Assembly (NCBI RefSeq): GCF_014230055.1
Contig: NZ_JACHVA010000126.1
Span: forward strand, 62,001-126,000
Length of the DNA: 64,000 nucleotides
Direction of reading: 5' to 3'
From: Puniceicoccus vermicola
GTDB lineage: Bacteria; Verrucomicrobiota; Verrucomicrobiia; Opitutales; Puniceicoccaceae
Positions within the stretch are counted from its first letter, which is position 1; every line of letters begins with the position of its first letter. The position numbers were made by a program, and so were the translations under genes. A model generated the notes under the pieces. That model was not told the origin of the DNA and made no database searches. It saw only the letters and a program-made list of their open reading frames with translations. This document shows, in pieces, positions 17,168 through 25,421 of this stretch.

Positions 17168-19429
17168 TTAATGGATTGCGAGTAAGCGGGCAGTGGAGGG
17201 GAGGAGCGCTACCTCTGTGACTGGGAGTTCTGTCTTGAGATCTTCGGCATTTTCGCCCGGAGAAAGGATGTTTTCCAGCGACAAGGTTCCTGCTCCGGAG
17301 CCAAAATTAGCCATGAAGAGATAAGTCAGAGCATTTTGCCCCAAAATCCGCACGACTCGCCAGTCGGGGATCGGACACTCAACCGCTTGGGCGAGGCGGT
17401 TTTCGGCTAGTTTACGGGTTTCTTCCGAAGATTTTCCGGAGATCAGAGTCCATCCGGAGTCGAGAATCGTCTCGCCTGCTTCGTAGCGGAGAGGACCCTC
17501 CATGAGGGGATAGCTCAGGATTTCCGTTTGAAGGGTCTTCATGATGCCGGCATTTCGACTGGCTGACCGCTGCAGGGAGAGGCTCGAGGCTCCATATAGT
17601 CCTACCACTCCGATTTTTCCCGGTAGCTGGGCCCAGTGGCTCTGAAGATTCACATCCTCGTCCTTGTGAGCCGGGGATCGGAGGGAGATTTTTCCGGAGG
17701 CCGTGGTAAGGGCTAGCTGGTGGTCTTGGTAGAGGTCGTTCGGAAGATTCAGGTGAAGACCTTTGATGGAAGCGACATAGCCACGGCGGTCTCCCATTTG
17801 TGCAAAATGGAGGCCGACGACGGTATGGTCGTCCGGAAGGGCGGCAAAGGCTGTTTGTAGTCGGGCGGAGTCGGTGCCGCACCAACTCTCGGCGAGGTTG
17901 ATATGGGTTCCCTCTACGATCGTGCCGCAGGTGTAGAAACCGCCGGGAAATTCTTCTAAATGGTAACGATCGATCTCACGGTGGGGCTTGGCTGGGCCGA
18001 AATGATGCGGATGGGGGTGGTGGCAAAACTCGACGCGACCCCCGAGGTTGTATTCCCACTCTGCGCGATGTCCATCGGAGGGCGGGAGGCAGAGTCCTTG
18101 GCCGAGTTCGAAGGCTCGCCAAGAAAATGAGGCAAATCGGGTAGGGCTTCGATGGATTGCGGCGCCGTGTTCGGGCTCGATCCAGCTCCCGGCGACCGAC
18201 TGCTCGAAGTTCTTGGAACCGGGAGCTTCTGGAAACTTCGTCGAGTCGAGGTGGGTGGCGAGCATGGCCAGGGCGCTGGCGCGATCGCTTTCGAGACGGG
18301 TGTAGTAGAGAGGGCTCTGTTTTCTCAGGTCAGCTAGCCTTCGGGAGTAGAAAGCGCCGTCGGCATTGTAGCGGGTTTCTTTCTCGATGAATGCGAGCTG
18401 ATGGTTCACCAAATCGAGGCCGAAGGGCTCTCCGAGCTGGTCTGCGGCGTAGAGAAGGGAAGGAAGCAGGTATTCCTGGCAGTAGCCGTAGCGAACGCGA
18501 GTGTCTCCGCCGATGCGAGCGAGGCGTCCATTGGAAAAGATCATCTTCCGCAGGACTTGCCAGAGGTCCCGCTGGTGATGGTGCAAACTCTCGGGAGCAG
18601 GCAATCCTTCTGCTTTCAAGTCAAAGTGGAGCATGGCCGCATTGCTCATGCAGATGACCATGTATCCCACGTTAAGATAGCCATGGTGGTCCAGGGCGTA
18701 GTGGGGAAAAAAGTTGGCGCCTAGATGGCGTTCACGAATCGGTTTTCCGGCGATAATGGATTCGTCGTTCGCATCGGCCTCAACGCTGACCCCGTTGATC
18801 AGGAATCGGTGGGCTTTCTCTTGCCAGGCTCCAGCGTCAGGATGGTCCGGATACATTGCCGCCGCGCGCCAGAGATGCGCGCCATTCCAGAGGTTAGACT
18901 CCGGATCGTTCCCTTCGCTCGCCCATTTTTCTGCCCAAATCCCTTTGCGCCCGCCGCGATGGTAGGAATTCAGAATCCAGTCGGCTTCGCTGCAGAGAAC
19001 ACCCCGCATGGATGATTGGTCCTCGTCGGAGAGCCAAGGTTTGAGGAGGTGCCAGGCGAACATCATCCTCTCGGTCCCGAGGGCACTAATCCAGGTGAGG
19101 CCCCATTGGTCTCCGTCGGTACAGGAGAGCTGGCCGGACTTATGGCTGGCGAGGTTGAAGCGGAGTGCCGCCAGAGCGCGCTCGCGGGCCCAATCCGGAT
19201 CGCATCCCGGAATCTCCGTGCCGAAGACTGCGAGGGTGGCGAGAGCTCCTGCGTACTTTTGCTGGGTTTGCGTTCCCCAGCCATCGTAGCCTGTGCCGTA
19301 AACGCCCAGCGAAGGATGGTTGGGCAATGTGCTCCAATCATTTTCGGCGGACTTGGACCACTCGTGAAGCAGATGGAGGGCTCTCTGCCGAGCTGTGTGG
19401 TGAGTGGGAAGAGAGGGGGAGGTGTTCAT
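17168..19429 (-). CDS. Putative (alpha/alpha)-barrel carbohydrate-active protein, function unknown
   Basis: 753 residues from the ATG at 19429 (a start at 19456 would overlap the SGNH gene). I do not recognise the family. The first 450 residues are helix- and Trp-rich with repeated W-N-G-A-H-L-W and H-H-G-Y-L-N-V-G-Y type segments, reminiscent of the helical toroid of polysaccharide lyases and GH88/105-like enzymes. The last 300 residues read as beta-sandwich with a final Leu-rich segment. There is no signal peptide, so it is probably cytoplasmic. It is the last gene of an operon with an SGNH hydrolase and a fucosidase, so a role on an oligosaccharide is likely. The assignment to a class is inference. 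Confidence 0.65.
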   Translation of the reverse strand: MNTSPSLPTHHTARQRALHLLHEWSKSAENDWSTLPNHPSLGVYGTGYDGWGTQTQQKYAGALATLAVFGTEIPGCDPDWARERALAALRFNLASHKSGQLSCTDGDQWGLTWISALGTERMMFAWHLLKPWLSDEDQSSMRGVLCSEADWILNSYHRGGRKGIWAEKWASEGNDPESNLWNGAHLWRAAAMYPDHPDAGAWQEKAHRFLINGVSVEADANDESIIAGKPIRERHLGANFFPHYALDHHGYLNVGYMVICMSNAAMLHFDLKAEGLPAPESLHHHQRDLWQVLRKMIFSNGRLARIGGDTRVRYGYCQEYLLPSLLYAADQLGEPFGLDLVNHQLAFIEKETRYNADGAFYSRRLADLRKQSPLYYTRLESDRASALAMLATHLDSTKFPEAPGSKNFEQSVAGSWIEPEHGAAIHRSPTRFASFSWRAFELGQGLCLPPSDGHRAEWEYNLGGRVEFCHHPHPHHFGPAKPHREIDRYHLEEFPGGFYTCGTIVEGTHINLAESWCGTDSARLQTAFAALPDDHTVVGLHFAQMGDRRGYVASIKGLHLNLPNDLYQDHQLALTTASGKISLRSPAHKDEDVNLQSHWAQLPGKIGVVGLYGASSLSLQRSASRNAGIMKTLQTEILSYPLMEGPLRYEAGETILDSGWTLISGKSSEETRKLAENRLAQAVECPIPDWRVVRILGQNALTYLFMANFGSGAGTLSLENILSPGENAEDLKTELPVTEVALLPSTARLLAIH

Positions 19430-19433
19430 GGCT

Positions 19434-20072
19434 TCAGGTGGAAGCTGTGTGGGCAAGAAGTGGGTTCAGTGTTTTGATCACGCAACTCGCCTGTAGTTTT
19501 TGGCCTTCTTCGCCGAAATGGGTGGCGTCTTCACTGTAGAGATCAGAACGATCCGCCATCAAGGAATAGAGGTCACTGACTGGCAGGCCTTCTTCTTGGG
19601 CAAGATCGCGGAGGATTCCGTTGCGAGCAACCACCCGAGGGTTGGTTTCGCGGAGGGTGGAGAGGTCCCCCTTGGTACGGATGGGAGTTGAGGTGGCCAG
19701 AGCCCAAGAGGCATGCGGTGTCAATTCGCGGAGATGGGCGACGGCCTTTGTCAGGTGTTCCCGGTATTCTTCTTCCGAATAGCCAAATCCATGGAGACCA
19801 TTGTTGAAGTGGATGATGTCGAAATCGGTGTGACGGAGGGGCAGGCTGAGCTCATCGAGGAAGGCTGGGTCCGCGGGGAATCGGGAAGTACAGGCCCAGG
19901 CAATGGAAGCCTGGTCTCCGACGATCTCGGCAACTTTGGGGCCATATCCGTTGGTGATGGAGTCTCCGATCAGGAGGACCCGCGGACGTTCCAGTTCAGC
20001 CTGGTCCGAGTCGGGGACCCAAATGCGCAGCCACTCGATTTTTTCTCGAATGGGAATGTAGGGGTTTTTCAT
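19434..20072 (-). CDS. SGNH/GDSL hydrolase (putative carbohydrate esterase)
   Basis: 212 residues covering a complete SGNH domain. The nucleophile block is L-I-G-D-S-I-T-N-G with Ser38; the Gly/Asn oxyanion positions lie in the region 60-95 (H-F-N-N-G-L-H near 88-94); and the C-terminal catalytic pair is D-A-T-H with Asp182 and His185. No signal peptide is present, so it is likely cytoplasmic. In an operon with a fucosidase, removing acetyl or other acyl groups from sugars is the natural guess. Its stop is four bases from the next gene's start. Confidence 0.85.
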   Translation of the reverse strand: MKNPYIPIREKIEWLRIWVPDSDQAELERPRVLLIGDSITNGYGPKVAEIVGDQASIAWACTSRFPADPAFLDELSLPLRHTDFDIIHFNNGLHGFGYSEEEYREHLTKAVAHLRELTPHASWALATSTPIRTKGDLSTLRETNPRVVARNGILRDLAQEEGLPVSDLYSLMADRSDLYSEDATHFGEEGQKLQASCVIKTLNPLLAHTAST

Positions 20073-20109
20073 GACGGATCTCCAGTAGACTCCGATCCGG
20101 TGTCAGGGG

Positions 20110-21456
20110 TCAAGCTCCGGGAGTTGCAACTTCTTCTACGGTTGAGGCCATGACCGAGTTTCCTCGTTTTTGCGCCCAAGAAAGTAGGCGGGAGGGATCT
20201 CCTCCCCAGAGTCCGGGGTGATAGCTTTCTAGTGTCTCAGGTTCTCCGTCTAGCTCGAGTTTAATTACGGAGAAGAGCGGATGCGGTTGTTTCTCGGGAA
20301 GACCTGAAATGAGGATTCCGTATGAGTCCCGCTCGATGGAGAGGGGGCGGCGGTCTCCAAGAAGGGTTGCTTGTTTCACGCCAGTCGCGAGACCTTGTAG
20401 GCGCAACTCCTTTCCGGGCCAGAAGCGAATGATGAGGTAGACCGTGTTTCCCCGGCGGCATTCCCGACCGAAGAGCACGCATTCTCCTACGTCAACCGGC
20501 TCGGTTCCGTAGACGGCCTCTCCGTTGACCTTGAGCCAGTCACCAATCGCGTTGCTGCGGTTGATAAAATCTTGAGGAATGCGCCCTCCCGAATCGGGAC
20601 CTACATTGAGCAGCAGATTTCCTCCTTTGCTGGAGGCTTCGGTCAGCATATCAAGAATGTGTTCGGCGCTGCGCCAGCGCTCTCCCGGCGTGTGGGACCA
20701 GAGGCGCCAAGTGCTTACCTGGCAGGTTTCCCAGAGCTTGCCGGGAACGGCTTGGATGCGGTGCTCCGGAGTTCCAAAGTCACCGCCTTCGTCCTCGTTG
20801 GCACCAAACTCGTCGGAGTTCTCGCTCTCCGGAGCGCGGTAGCCGAGCCGATTGTTGACGAGGATTCCCGGCTGCAGGCGTTTGATCTCGGAAACGAGTT
20901 CGGCGCTTCTCCAATCTTTGGCGCTGCCCGGCCAGACTCCGTCGAACCAAAGAATGTCGATCTTGCCGTAGCGGGTCATTAGTTCGCGAACTTGTTCGTG
21001 GGCGTATTCCCGGATCTGAGCCCATCCTTCCGGGTCTTTCTCCGGTCCGGCAAAAAGGGCGGGAAGGCGAAAGTCGCTCCAGGAAAAGTAGAGGCCGACC
21101 TTCAGGCCAGCCGCGCGGAAAGCGTCCGTATACTCGCGAACATAATCTTTTTTGGGAGCTTGTTGAGCGCTGCTGTAGTCAGTCGTGTCGGTATCCCAGA
21201 GGCAATAGCCATCGTGATGTCGGGTCGTGAGAACGGCGTACCGAAAACCGCCATCGACCGCGACTTTGGCCCACTCGTTTGCGTCGAAGTGCTGGGGGTT
21301 CCAGCGGCACGCCTGCTCGGCGTATTCTTCCTGATTGAGCAGTTCCCGCATGAGGACCTGTTCACCGCGCCCATGTTGGGAGTAGGGGCCCCAATGGAGG
21401 AAGAGGCCGTAAGTTGCCTGACGGAACCAAGAGTTGGAGGGTGTTTCGATTTTCAT
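20110..21456 (-). CDS. Alpha-L-fucosidase, GH29
   Basis: 448 residues. The N-terminal catalytic barrel has the GH29 signatures: G-L-F-L-H-W-G-P-Y near 17-25, the substrate-binding R-H-H-D-G-Y near 79-84, and the likely nucleophile Asp172 in I-L-W-F-D-G. A shorter C-terminal beta domain follows from about 350. There is no signal peptide, so imported fucosylated oligosaccharides are probably the substrate. The ATG overlaps the TGA of the upstream regulator gene, so the two are translated together. Confidence 0.92.
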   Translation of the reverse strand: MKIETPSNSWFRQATYGLFLHWGPYSQHGRGEQVLMRELLNQEEYAEQACRWNPQHFDANEWAKVAVDGGFRYAVLTTRHHDGYCLWDTDTTDYSSAQQAPKKDYVREYTDAFRAAGLKVGLYFSWSDFRLPALFAGPEKDPEGWAQIREYAHEQVRELMTRYGKIDILWFDGVWPGSAKDWRSAELVSEIKRLQPGILVNNRLGYRAPESENSDEFGANEDEGGDFGTPEHRIQAVPGKLWETCQVSTWRLWSHTPGERWRSAEHILDMLTEASSKGGNLLLNVGPDSGGRIPQDFINRSNAIGDWLKVNGEAVYGTEPVDVGECVLFGRECRRGNTVYLIIRFWPGKELRLQGLATGVKQATLLGDRRPLSIERDSYGILISGLPEKQPHPLFSVIKLELDGEPETLESYHPGLWGGDPSRLLSWAQKRGNSVMASTVEEVATPGA

Positions 21457-22940
21457 CGGGAAGATTCCGGGTTTTGCTGGGAACTCTGGCGGCTCTGAAG
21501 GGTAAAAACCTTTCCCAGTTGAAGGGCTTCCTCGACCGCCTGATCGACGCTGACGTGGTCGAGGAGGGCGTGCCAGAGTTCGTTGTTTAAAATGCGAATC
21601 GCGAGGTAGAAGAGCTCCGGCGAAGCTAGCCTCATCGGCCGGGACCGGGATAGAGTTTCGGCAAACCAGTCCGGTGAGGCCGTCGTTGTTGGGGAGAATT
21701 CAGGATTCAGGTCAGCTCCGAAGGCTCCGGTCTTTGCGAACGAAGCTTGGGCCTCGTCGGAGATCAGGAAGTTGAGAAAACGAAGAACCTCGACGGGGCT
21801 CTTGGAGTGGCTAGAGGCCGCTCCTACCATAGGCCAGAGGAAGAGGGTGTCATCACTCGAGAGCATCGGATAGGCTTGGATCGGAGTCGTCAGTTTCTCT
21901 TCGGTGAATCGCCAGAAGTCGACGCTGTGACCGAGGAAGAAGGGGATCTCTTTCCCTCGCAGGAAGCGGTTGCGATTCTCTTCGGCAATCGGGTTGTTGA
22001 CTCCGGGCGCGCGCTGACAGGAGCGGCAAGTTTGGAGGACCTCTCCGGTCGCCCGGATGAATTCCTCTCGTTCGGATGGGTCGGTCTTTTGATCGTAGAC
22101 CAAGTGAAAATAGCTCTCAAGGTGACGGGAGCCGAGCAGGGTGATGGGTTGTTGGACAGAGTAAGGAAGAGGATCAAAGCCTTTGGCTTCGAGTTTTGGA
22201 GCTGCTTCTTGGAGGAATCGAAGTTGCTCAGAGAAGGTGCGATAGGCGGGAGGTTCGATTCCGCAGCGTTTCAAAAGCTTTGGATGATAGAAAAGGAAGT
22301 TGCTCCGATGATAAAGGGGGATGAGTCCCTCCGGGGTGCTGCGTTTGGCAAGATTTGCGGGGGCAGATTTACTGAGATTCAGGAGGTTCTTGTCGTCTCC
22401 GGCCCAGTCTTTGTTCCAGTCGAGTCGTTCGTAGGCGTCTGTAGTTGTGGACGGGTTTTGGCCATGCTCGATTTTTGGAGAGGTATTGGGGTATTTTTGG
22501 CAAAATCTCTGTATCAAGTTCTCCCATAAAGGTTGTTGAAACTGTTCCTGACTGCCGGTTCCAAAGGTAAACGAGCTTTCAAATACGCCGGGAGTGCGGG
22601 TAGTCCCTTCTTTGGGGTAGCTCTTTCGCAAAGGGGGTTGTTTGGGAGTGGAGCGGTCCGCGACAAAAACTCCGGAACGAGGACGGCTGTAAAGGACGCC
22701 GTCTTGAATGAGCTCGGTTACAATTCGCTGGGCGGTGACTAGAGAGATGCCCAATTGTTTTCCCAGGTCTCGGATCGGTGGGAGGCGTGTATCTGCTGGA
22801 TAGTTTTCGACCGTATCCCGCAAGATTTTTTTGAAGGTCGGTTGGACGGTGCGCGGAGATGGCGGCGATTTGCGGCTTTCGTCACCGTGTGAGGTCAGGT
22901 CGGTGCGCAGAGAATTTTCGCTTTGGTTCGGTGACGTCAT
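21453..22940 (-). CDS. GntR-type winged-helix regulator fused to a solute-binding-protein-like domain
   Basis: 495 residues. Residues about 33-95 are a GntR winged helix, with P-A-D-T-R-L-P-P-I-R-D-L and the recognition region I-S-L-V-T-A-Q-R-I-V. From about 115 to the end the protein resembles family 1 ABC solute-binding proteins (sugar-binding type): a W-E-N-L-I-Q-R-F start, P-L-Y-H-R-S-N-F-L-F-Y-H-P-K-L-L-K-R-C-G-I typical of their hinge region, and V-L-R-F-L-N-F-L-I-S-D-E-A near the end. There is no signal peptide or membrane segment, so it is a cytoplasmic one-component sugar sensor. It heads the fucosidase operon and faces the PEP-CTERM/glycosidase operon across a 199-base gap. Confidence 0.85.
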   Translation of the reverse strand: MTSPNQSENSLRTDLTSHGDESRKSPPSPRTVQPTFKKILRDTVENYPADTRLPPIRDLGKQLGISLVTAQRIVTELIQDGVLYSRPRSGVFVADRSTPKQPPLRKSYPKEGTTRTPGVFESSFTFGTGSQEQFQQPLWENLIQRFCQKYPNTSPKIEHGQNPSTTTDAYERLDWNKDWAGDDKNLLNLSKSAPANLAKRSTPEGLIPLYHRSNFLFYHPKLLKRCGIEPPAYRTFSEQLRFLQEAAPKLEAKGFDPLPYSVQQPITLLGSRHLESYFHLVYDQKTDPSEREEFIRATGEVLQTCRSCQRAPGVNNPIAEENRNRFLRGKEIPFFLGHSVDFWRFTEEKLTTPIQAYPMLSSDDTLFLWPMVGAASSHSKSPVEVLRFLNFLISDEAQASFAKTGAFGADLNPEFSPTTTASPDWFAETLSRSRPMRLASPELFYLAIRILNNELWHALLDHVSVDQAVEEALQLGKVFTLQSRQSSQQNPESSR

Positions 22941-22969
22941 AAGGATGCTGTTATTGTTAAATGCTGGAC

Positions 22970-22981
22970 TGTTATATTACA
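22970..22981. promoter_or_regulatory. Candidate operator 1 (12-bp imperfect palindrome)
   Basis: TGTTATATTACA. It is the exact reverse complement of the site at 23069-23080, so the two sites face each other 99 bases apart inside the divergent promoter region. It lies about 30 bases before the GntR-SBP start and on the minus strand contains a TAATAT that could be that gene's -10, which suggests autoregulation. Confidence 0.6.
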
Positions 22982-23048
22982 AGAAAAGAATTAAACATTT
23001 TCTGTTTTTGTTGACAAAAAGGATGTATGTGGCAGATTTGCGTCAATC

Positions 23049-23076
23049 TTGAGTTAAGCAGATTTATCTGTAATAT
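23049..23076 (+). promoter_or_regulatory. Candidate sigma-70-type promoter of the PEP-CTERM/glycosidase operon
   Basis: TTGAGT at 23049-23054, 16-base spacer, TAATAT at 23071-23076, about 60 bases before the first start codon. The -10 is inside operator 2. A TTGACA at 23010-23015 is an alternative -35 but has no good -10 at the right distance. Confidence 0.45.
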
Positions 23077-23080
23077 AACA
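23069..23080. promoter_or_regulatory. Candidate operator 2 (12-bp imperfect palindrome)
   Basis: TGTAATATAACA, the reverse complement of operator 1 (shared form TGTWATATWACA). It covers the likely -10 box of the PEP-CTERM operon, the position of a repressor site. Confidence 0.6.
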
Positions 23081-23139
23081 AAAGGCTGTTTCCCCCGCTC
23101 TTCGAGAGCTTTTCTTACTCACCTCAACTGAACAGAATT

Positions 23140-24045
23140 ATGAAGCCCCTCTCTCTGAATCTTTTAAAAATTGGCGGAGTCGGTATGGTTGCCGGACTCC
23201 TTTCTTCGCAGGTCGCGTTTGGTGTCACTCTCCTCGATGAAGACTTTTCCGACGGAAATCGGAATGGTTGGTATTCGGTCGGAACTTCGGATCAGGCTAC
23301 AGGGAATACGGTCTCCACCGTGTCGTCTTTTGACAGTGGGTATGCGCTCCGTTATTATAGTTCCTATTCAAACAATGCGGTAGTGACTTCGTTCTCTGGT
23401 GTAACTTTGCAGAACAATGGTGATTACGTTGAGCTGTCGGCGACTTATCGTTACTCTGCCCCGGATATAGCGGGTAATTCGACCACGGGCCCATTGTTGG
23501 GGTTGTACAATAATATGGGAAGTCCGATTGTAGAGGACTCATTAGGTAGTGAATCGGGGGTTGGCGAAGTTGTTCAATCATGGGATGGCTACAAGGCGAC
23601 CAAGTATATCGAAGCAAGTACAGGCGATGGATTCATTTTCTCGCAGAGTCCGGTTGGAAATGTGGTCTCCGCCTTCTCTCGATTTTCAGGGAGCCAGATC
23701 GATAACTTCGATGGTGGATTTGTTCTGGTATCCGGAGTTAACTATTCGAATTCATTGCGGATCGAGCTGCAGAGTAATTTGACGGATGTCGAAATCACTT
23801 ATTCGATTTCGGGCGGAGGAAATTCATTCTCAGAATCGACGATCGTCGCTGCGTCCAATTTGACATTCAATGAAGTTGCCTTGGCTGCCTACAGTGGTCA
23901 GGGAGGGGTTAATAGTTATCTTGGCGACATCTCTGTAACCTCCAATATTCCCGAGCCGGGCGTGGCCGCGTTGATCATAGCTGGCGGTGCGTTGGGCCTC
24001 GTGATGGTGCGCCGCCGCCGCTCGTCTTCGCCGCTTCAAGACTGA
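23140..24045 (+). CDS. PEP-CTERM sorting-domain protein
   Basis: 301 residues. A signal peptide (about 1-30) precedes a Ser/Asn/Gly-rich beta-type body with no recognisable enzyme motif. The C-terminus carries the PEP-CTERM triad: I-P-E-P-G, a hydrophobic helix and an Arg-rich tail (V-R-R-R-R). Such proteins are processed by an exosortase and linked to the cell surface or EPS. It is the first gene of an operon with a pseudopilin-like protein, a carbohydrate-binding-like protein and a secreted glycosidase, so it may help bind or hold polysaccharide at the surface. Confidence 0.88.
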   Translation: MKPLSLNLLKIGGVGMVAGLLSSQVAFGVTLLDEDFSDGNRNGWYSVGTSDQATGNTVSTVSSFDSGYALRYYSSYSNNAVVTSFSGVTLQNNGDYVELSATYRYSAPDIAGNSTTGPLLGLYNNMGSPIVEDSLGSESGVGEVVQSWDGYKATKYIEASTGDGFIFSQSPVGNVVSAFSRFSGSQIDNFDGGFVLVSGVNYSNSLRIELQSNLTDVEITYSISGGGNSFSESTIVAASNLTFNEVALAAYSGQGGVNSYLGDISVTSNIPEPGVAALIIAGGALGLVMVRRRRSSSPLQD

Positions 24046-24069
24046 TTTTTTCGCGGAGGAATTGGGCGT

Positions 24070-24771
24070 ATGACGCATCGATCGTCATCGAAGACTCCGG
24101 GATTCTCCCTGATCGAGCTGCTGGTGGTCATCGCAGTGCTCGGGATTCTGGCCGCGATCTTGGTGCCCGCCATTCAGAGTGTGCGTGAGAATGCCAATTC
24201 GGCCAAATGTTCTCAGAATCTTCGGCAGCTTGCCATGGGCTCGCAGCTGTTCGGCAAAGACCACGACGGCATGATCGTTCCCTGGCGTTATCGTCCGAAG
24301 GGAGATAATGGTGGAACCGCCTATTGGGAGGAGTCGCTGAGTCCATATCTCGACATTCCCGTTTCCGAGTCTAAGGCCGAGGTTCCCAATACCTCCGTTC
24401 TCTTGTGCCCGACTGAGCAGGAGAATGGGAAGGGAGAGACCGTCTATTTTGAAGACGGTTATCACACAAATTACAGCATCAATCTTCACATCGCCTGGAA
24501 TCAACCGGGTAATCCGGAGGGAAAATCGCATCCCGTATTCAAAAAGGGCTATTTTCATCGAATGACGGATCCTGCCAAAACCTATCTGTTCATCGATCTT
24601 TTTGGGTCCGGAGGTGGAGGCTTTTGGATGGGTCCAAATTTGGTCTATCCTCATCAAGGACGGGTGAATGTCGCCTATGTCGATGGCCATGTAGAGGCGA
24701 AGACAGAGGCGGAAATGCAGGAATACCTCGACGATCCCAAACACATCTTCTGGATGGGCACTAACCCCTAA
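24070..24771 (+). CDS. Pseudopilin-like protein with prepilin N-terminus and C-terminal H-x-G / VDGH motif
   Basis: 233 residues. The prepilin peptidase site and helix are G-F-S-L-I-E-L-L-V-V-I, with Glu at position +5 of the mature protein. The globular part has C-P-x-x-x motifs and ends in the signature Y-P-H-Q-G-R-V-N-V-A-Y-V-D-G-H common in Verrucomicrobia, Planctomycetes and Lentisphaerae. These proteins are numerous in those groups and their job is unknown; a type II secretion or pilus-like surface role is assumed. It sits 24 bases after the PEP-CTERM gene and 15 before the next. Confidence 0.87.
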   Translation: MTHRSSSKTPGFSLIELLVVIAVLGILAAILVPAIQSVRENANSAKCSQNLRQLAMGSQLFGKDHDGMIVPWRYRPKGDNGGTAYWEESLSPYLDIPVSESKAEVPNTSVLLCPTEQENGKGETVYFEDGYHTNYSINLHIAWNQPGNPEGKSHPVFKKGYFHRMTDPAKTYLFIDLFGSGGGGFWMGPNLVYPHQGRVNVAYVDGHVEAKTEAEMQEYLDDPKHIFWMGTNP

Positions 24772-24786
24772 AACAAAAATTTAGTT

Positions 24787-25365
24787 ATGAAAAATTCAAT
24801 TCTGTTTCTCGGTAGCATTGCCGCTGTATCTCTGTTCTCTACGCTTCACGCCGAGGCGAACCTTTTGTCGAATGGAGGTTTCTCGAACGCCCGCGGTAAG
24901 AGCGTGGTTTCCTGGACTCTGCCTCAGTCTGCGCTGAAGGGACATGGTGAAGACGCTTCCTTTTTTGAGTATGGAGTGGAGGAGTCCGAGTCAGGAGAAA
25001 AAACTTTGCGTTTGGCGGTTATCAAATCCGTGAAGTTCCACTTTTGGTGGCAGCAAGAAGTGAAAGCACTACCGGCGACCGAGTACGCCCTGACGGTTCG
25101 CTACCGCGGAGAGGCTTTGGGCAATGATTTCGATTCGGGCTATGGAGGGGAGGATGTGGGACTGTATTTTCTCGACGGTGACAAGAAATGGCTGGGATAC
25201 GTCCGCTCTAAGGAAGAAGTGATACTTGATGGAGAATGGCATGAATTAGAGTTTTCGGCGACCTCACCGGATGATGCGGCGATGATTGGGGTCCGGTTGG
25301 GTGTCATGGGAAATCGGGCGATGGAGTTCTTTTTCGATGACGCTGTTCTGAATTACGCGAACTGA
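24787..25365 (+). CDS. Secreted carbohydrate-binding-module-like protein
   Basis: 192 residues. A signal peptide ends near residue 23 (L-H-A-E-A). The rest reads as one jelly-roll: N-L-L-S-N-G-G-F at the start of the fold, a W-W-Q-Q-E strand, G-E-W-H-E-L-E-F, and a closing F-F-D-D-A-V-L-N. This is the pattern of CBM4/9/22-like domains. There is no catalytic domain. Between a pseudopilin-like gene and a glycosidase gene, it probably binds the same polysaccharide. Assignment to a specific CBM family is not possible by eye. Confidence 0.7.
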   Translation: MKNSILFLGSIAAVSLFSTLHAEANLLSNGGFSNARGKSVVSWTLPQSALKGHGEDASFFEYGVEESESGEKTLRLAVIKSVKFHFWWQQEVKALPATEYALTVRYRGEALGNDFDSGYGGEDVGLYFLDGDKKWLGYVRSKEEVILDGEWHELEFSATSPDDAAMIGVRLGVMGNRAMEFFFDDAVLNYAN

Positions 25366-25421
25366 TTCCAGGGCGTTCTTTCAGGGCACCGCACACCAAG
25401 AACTGAAATCTGAATTTTACT

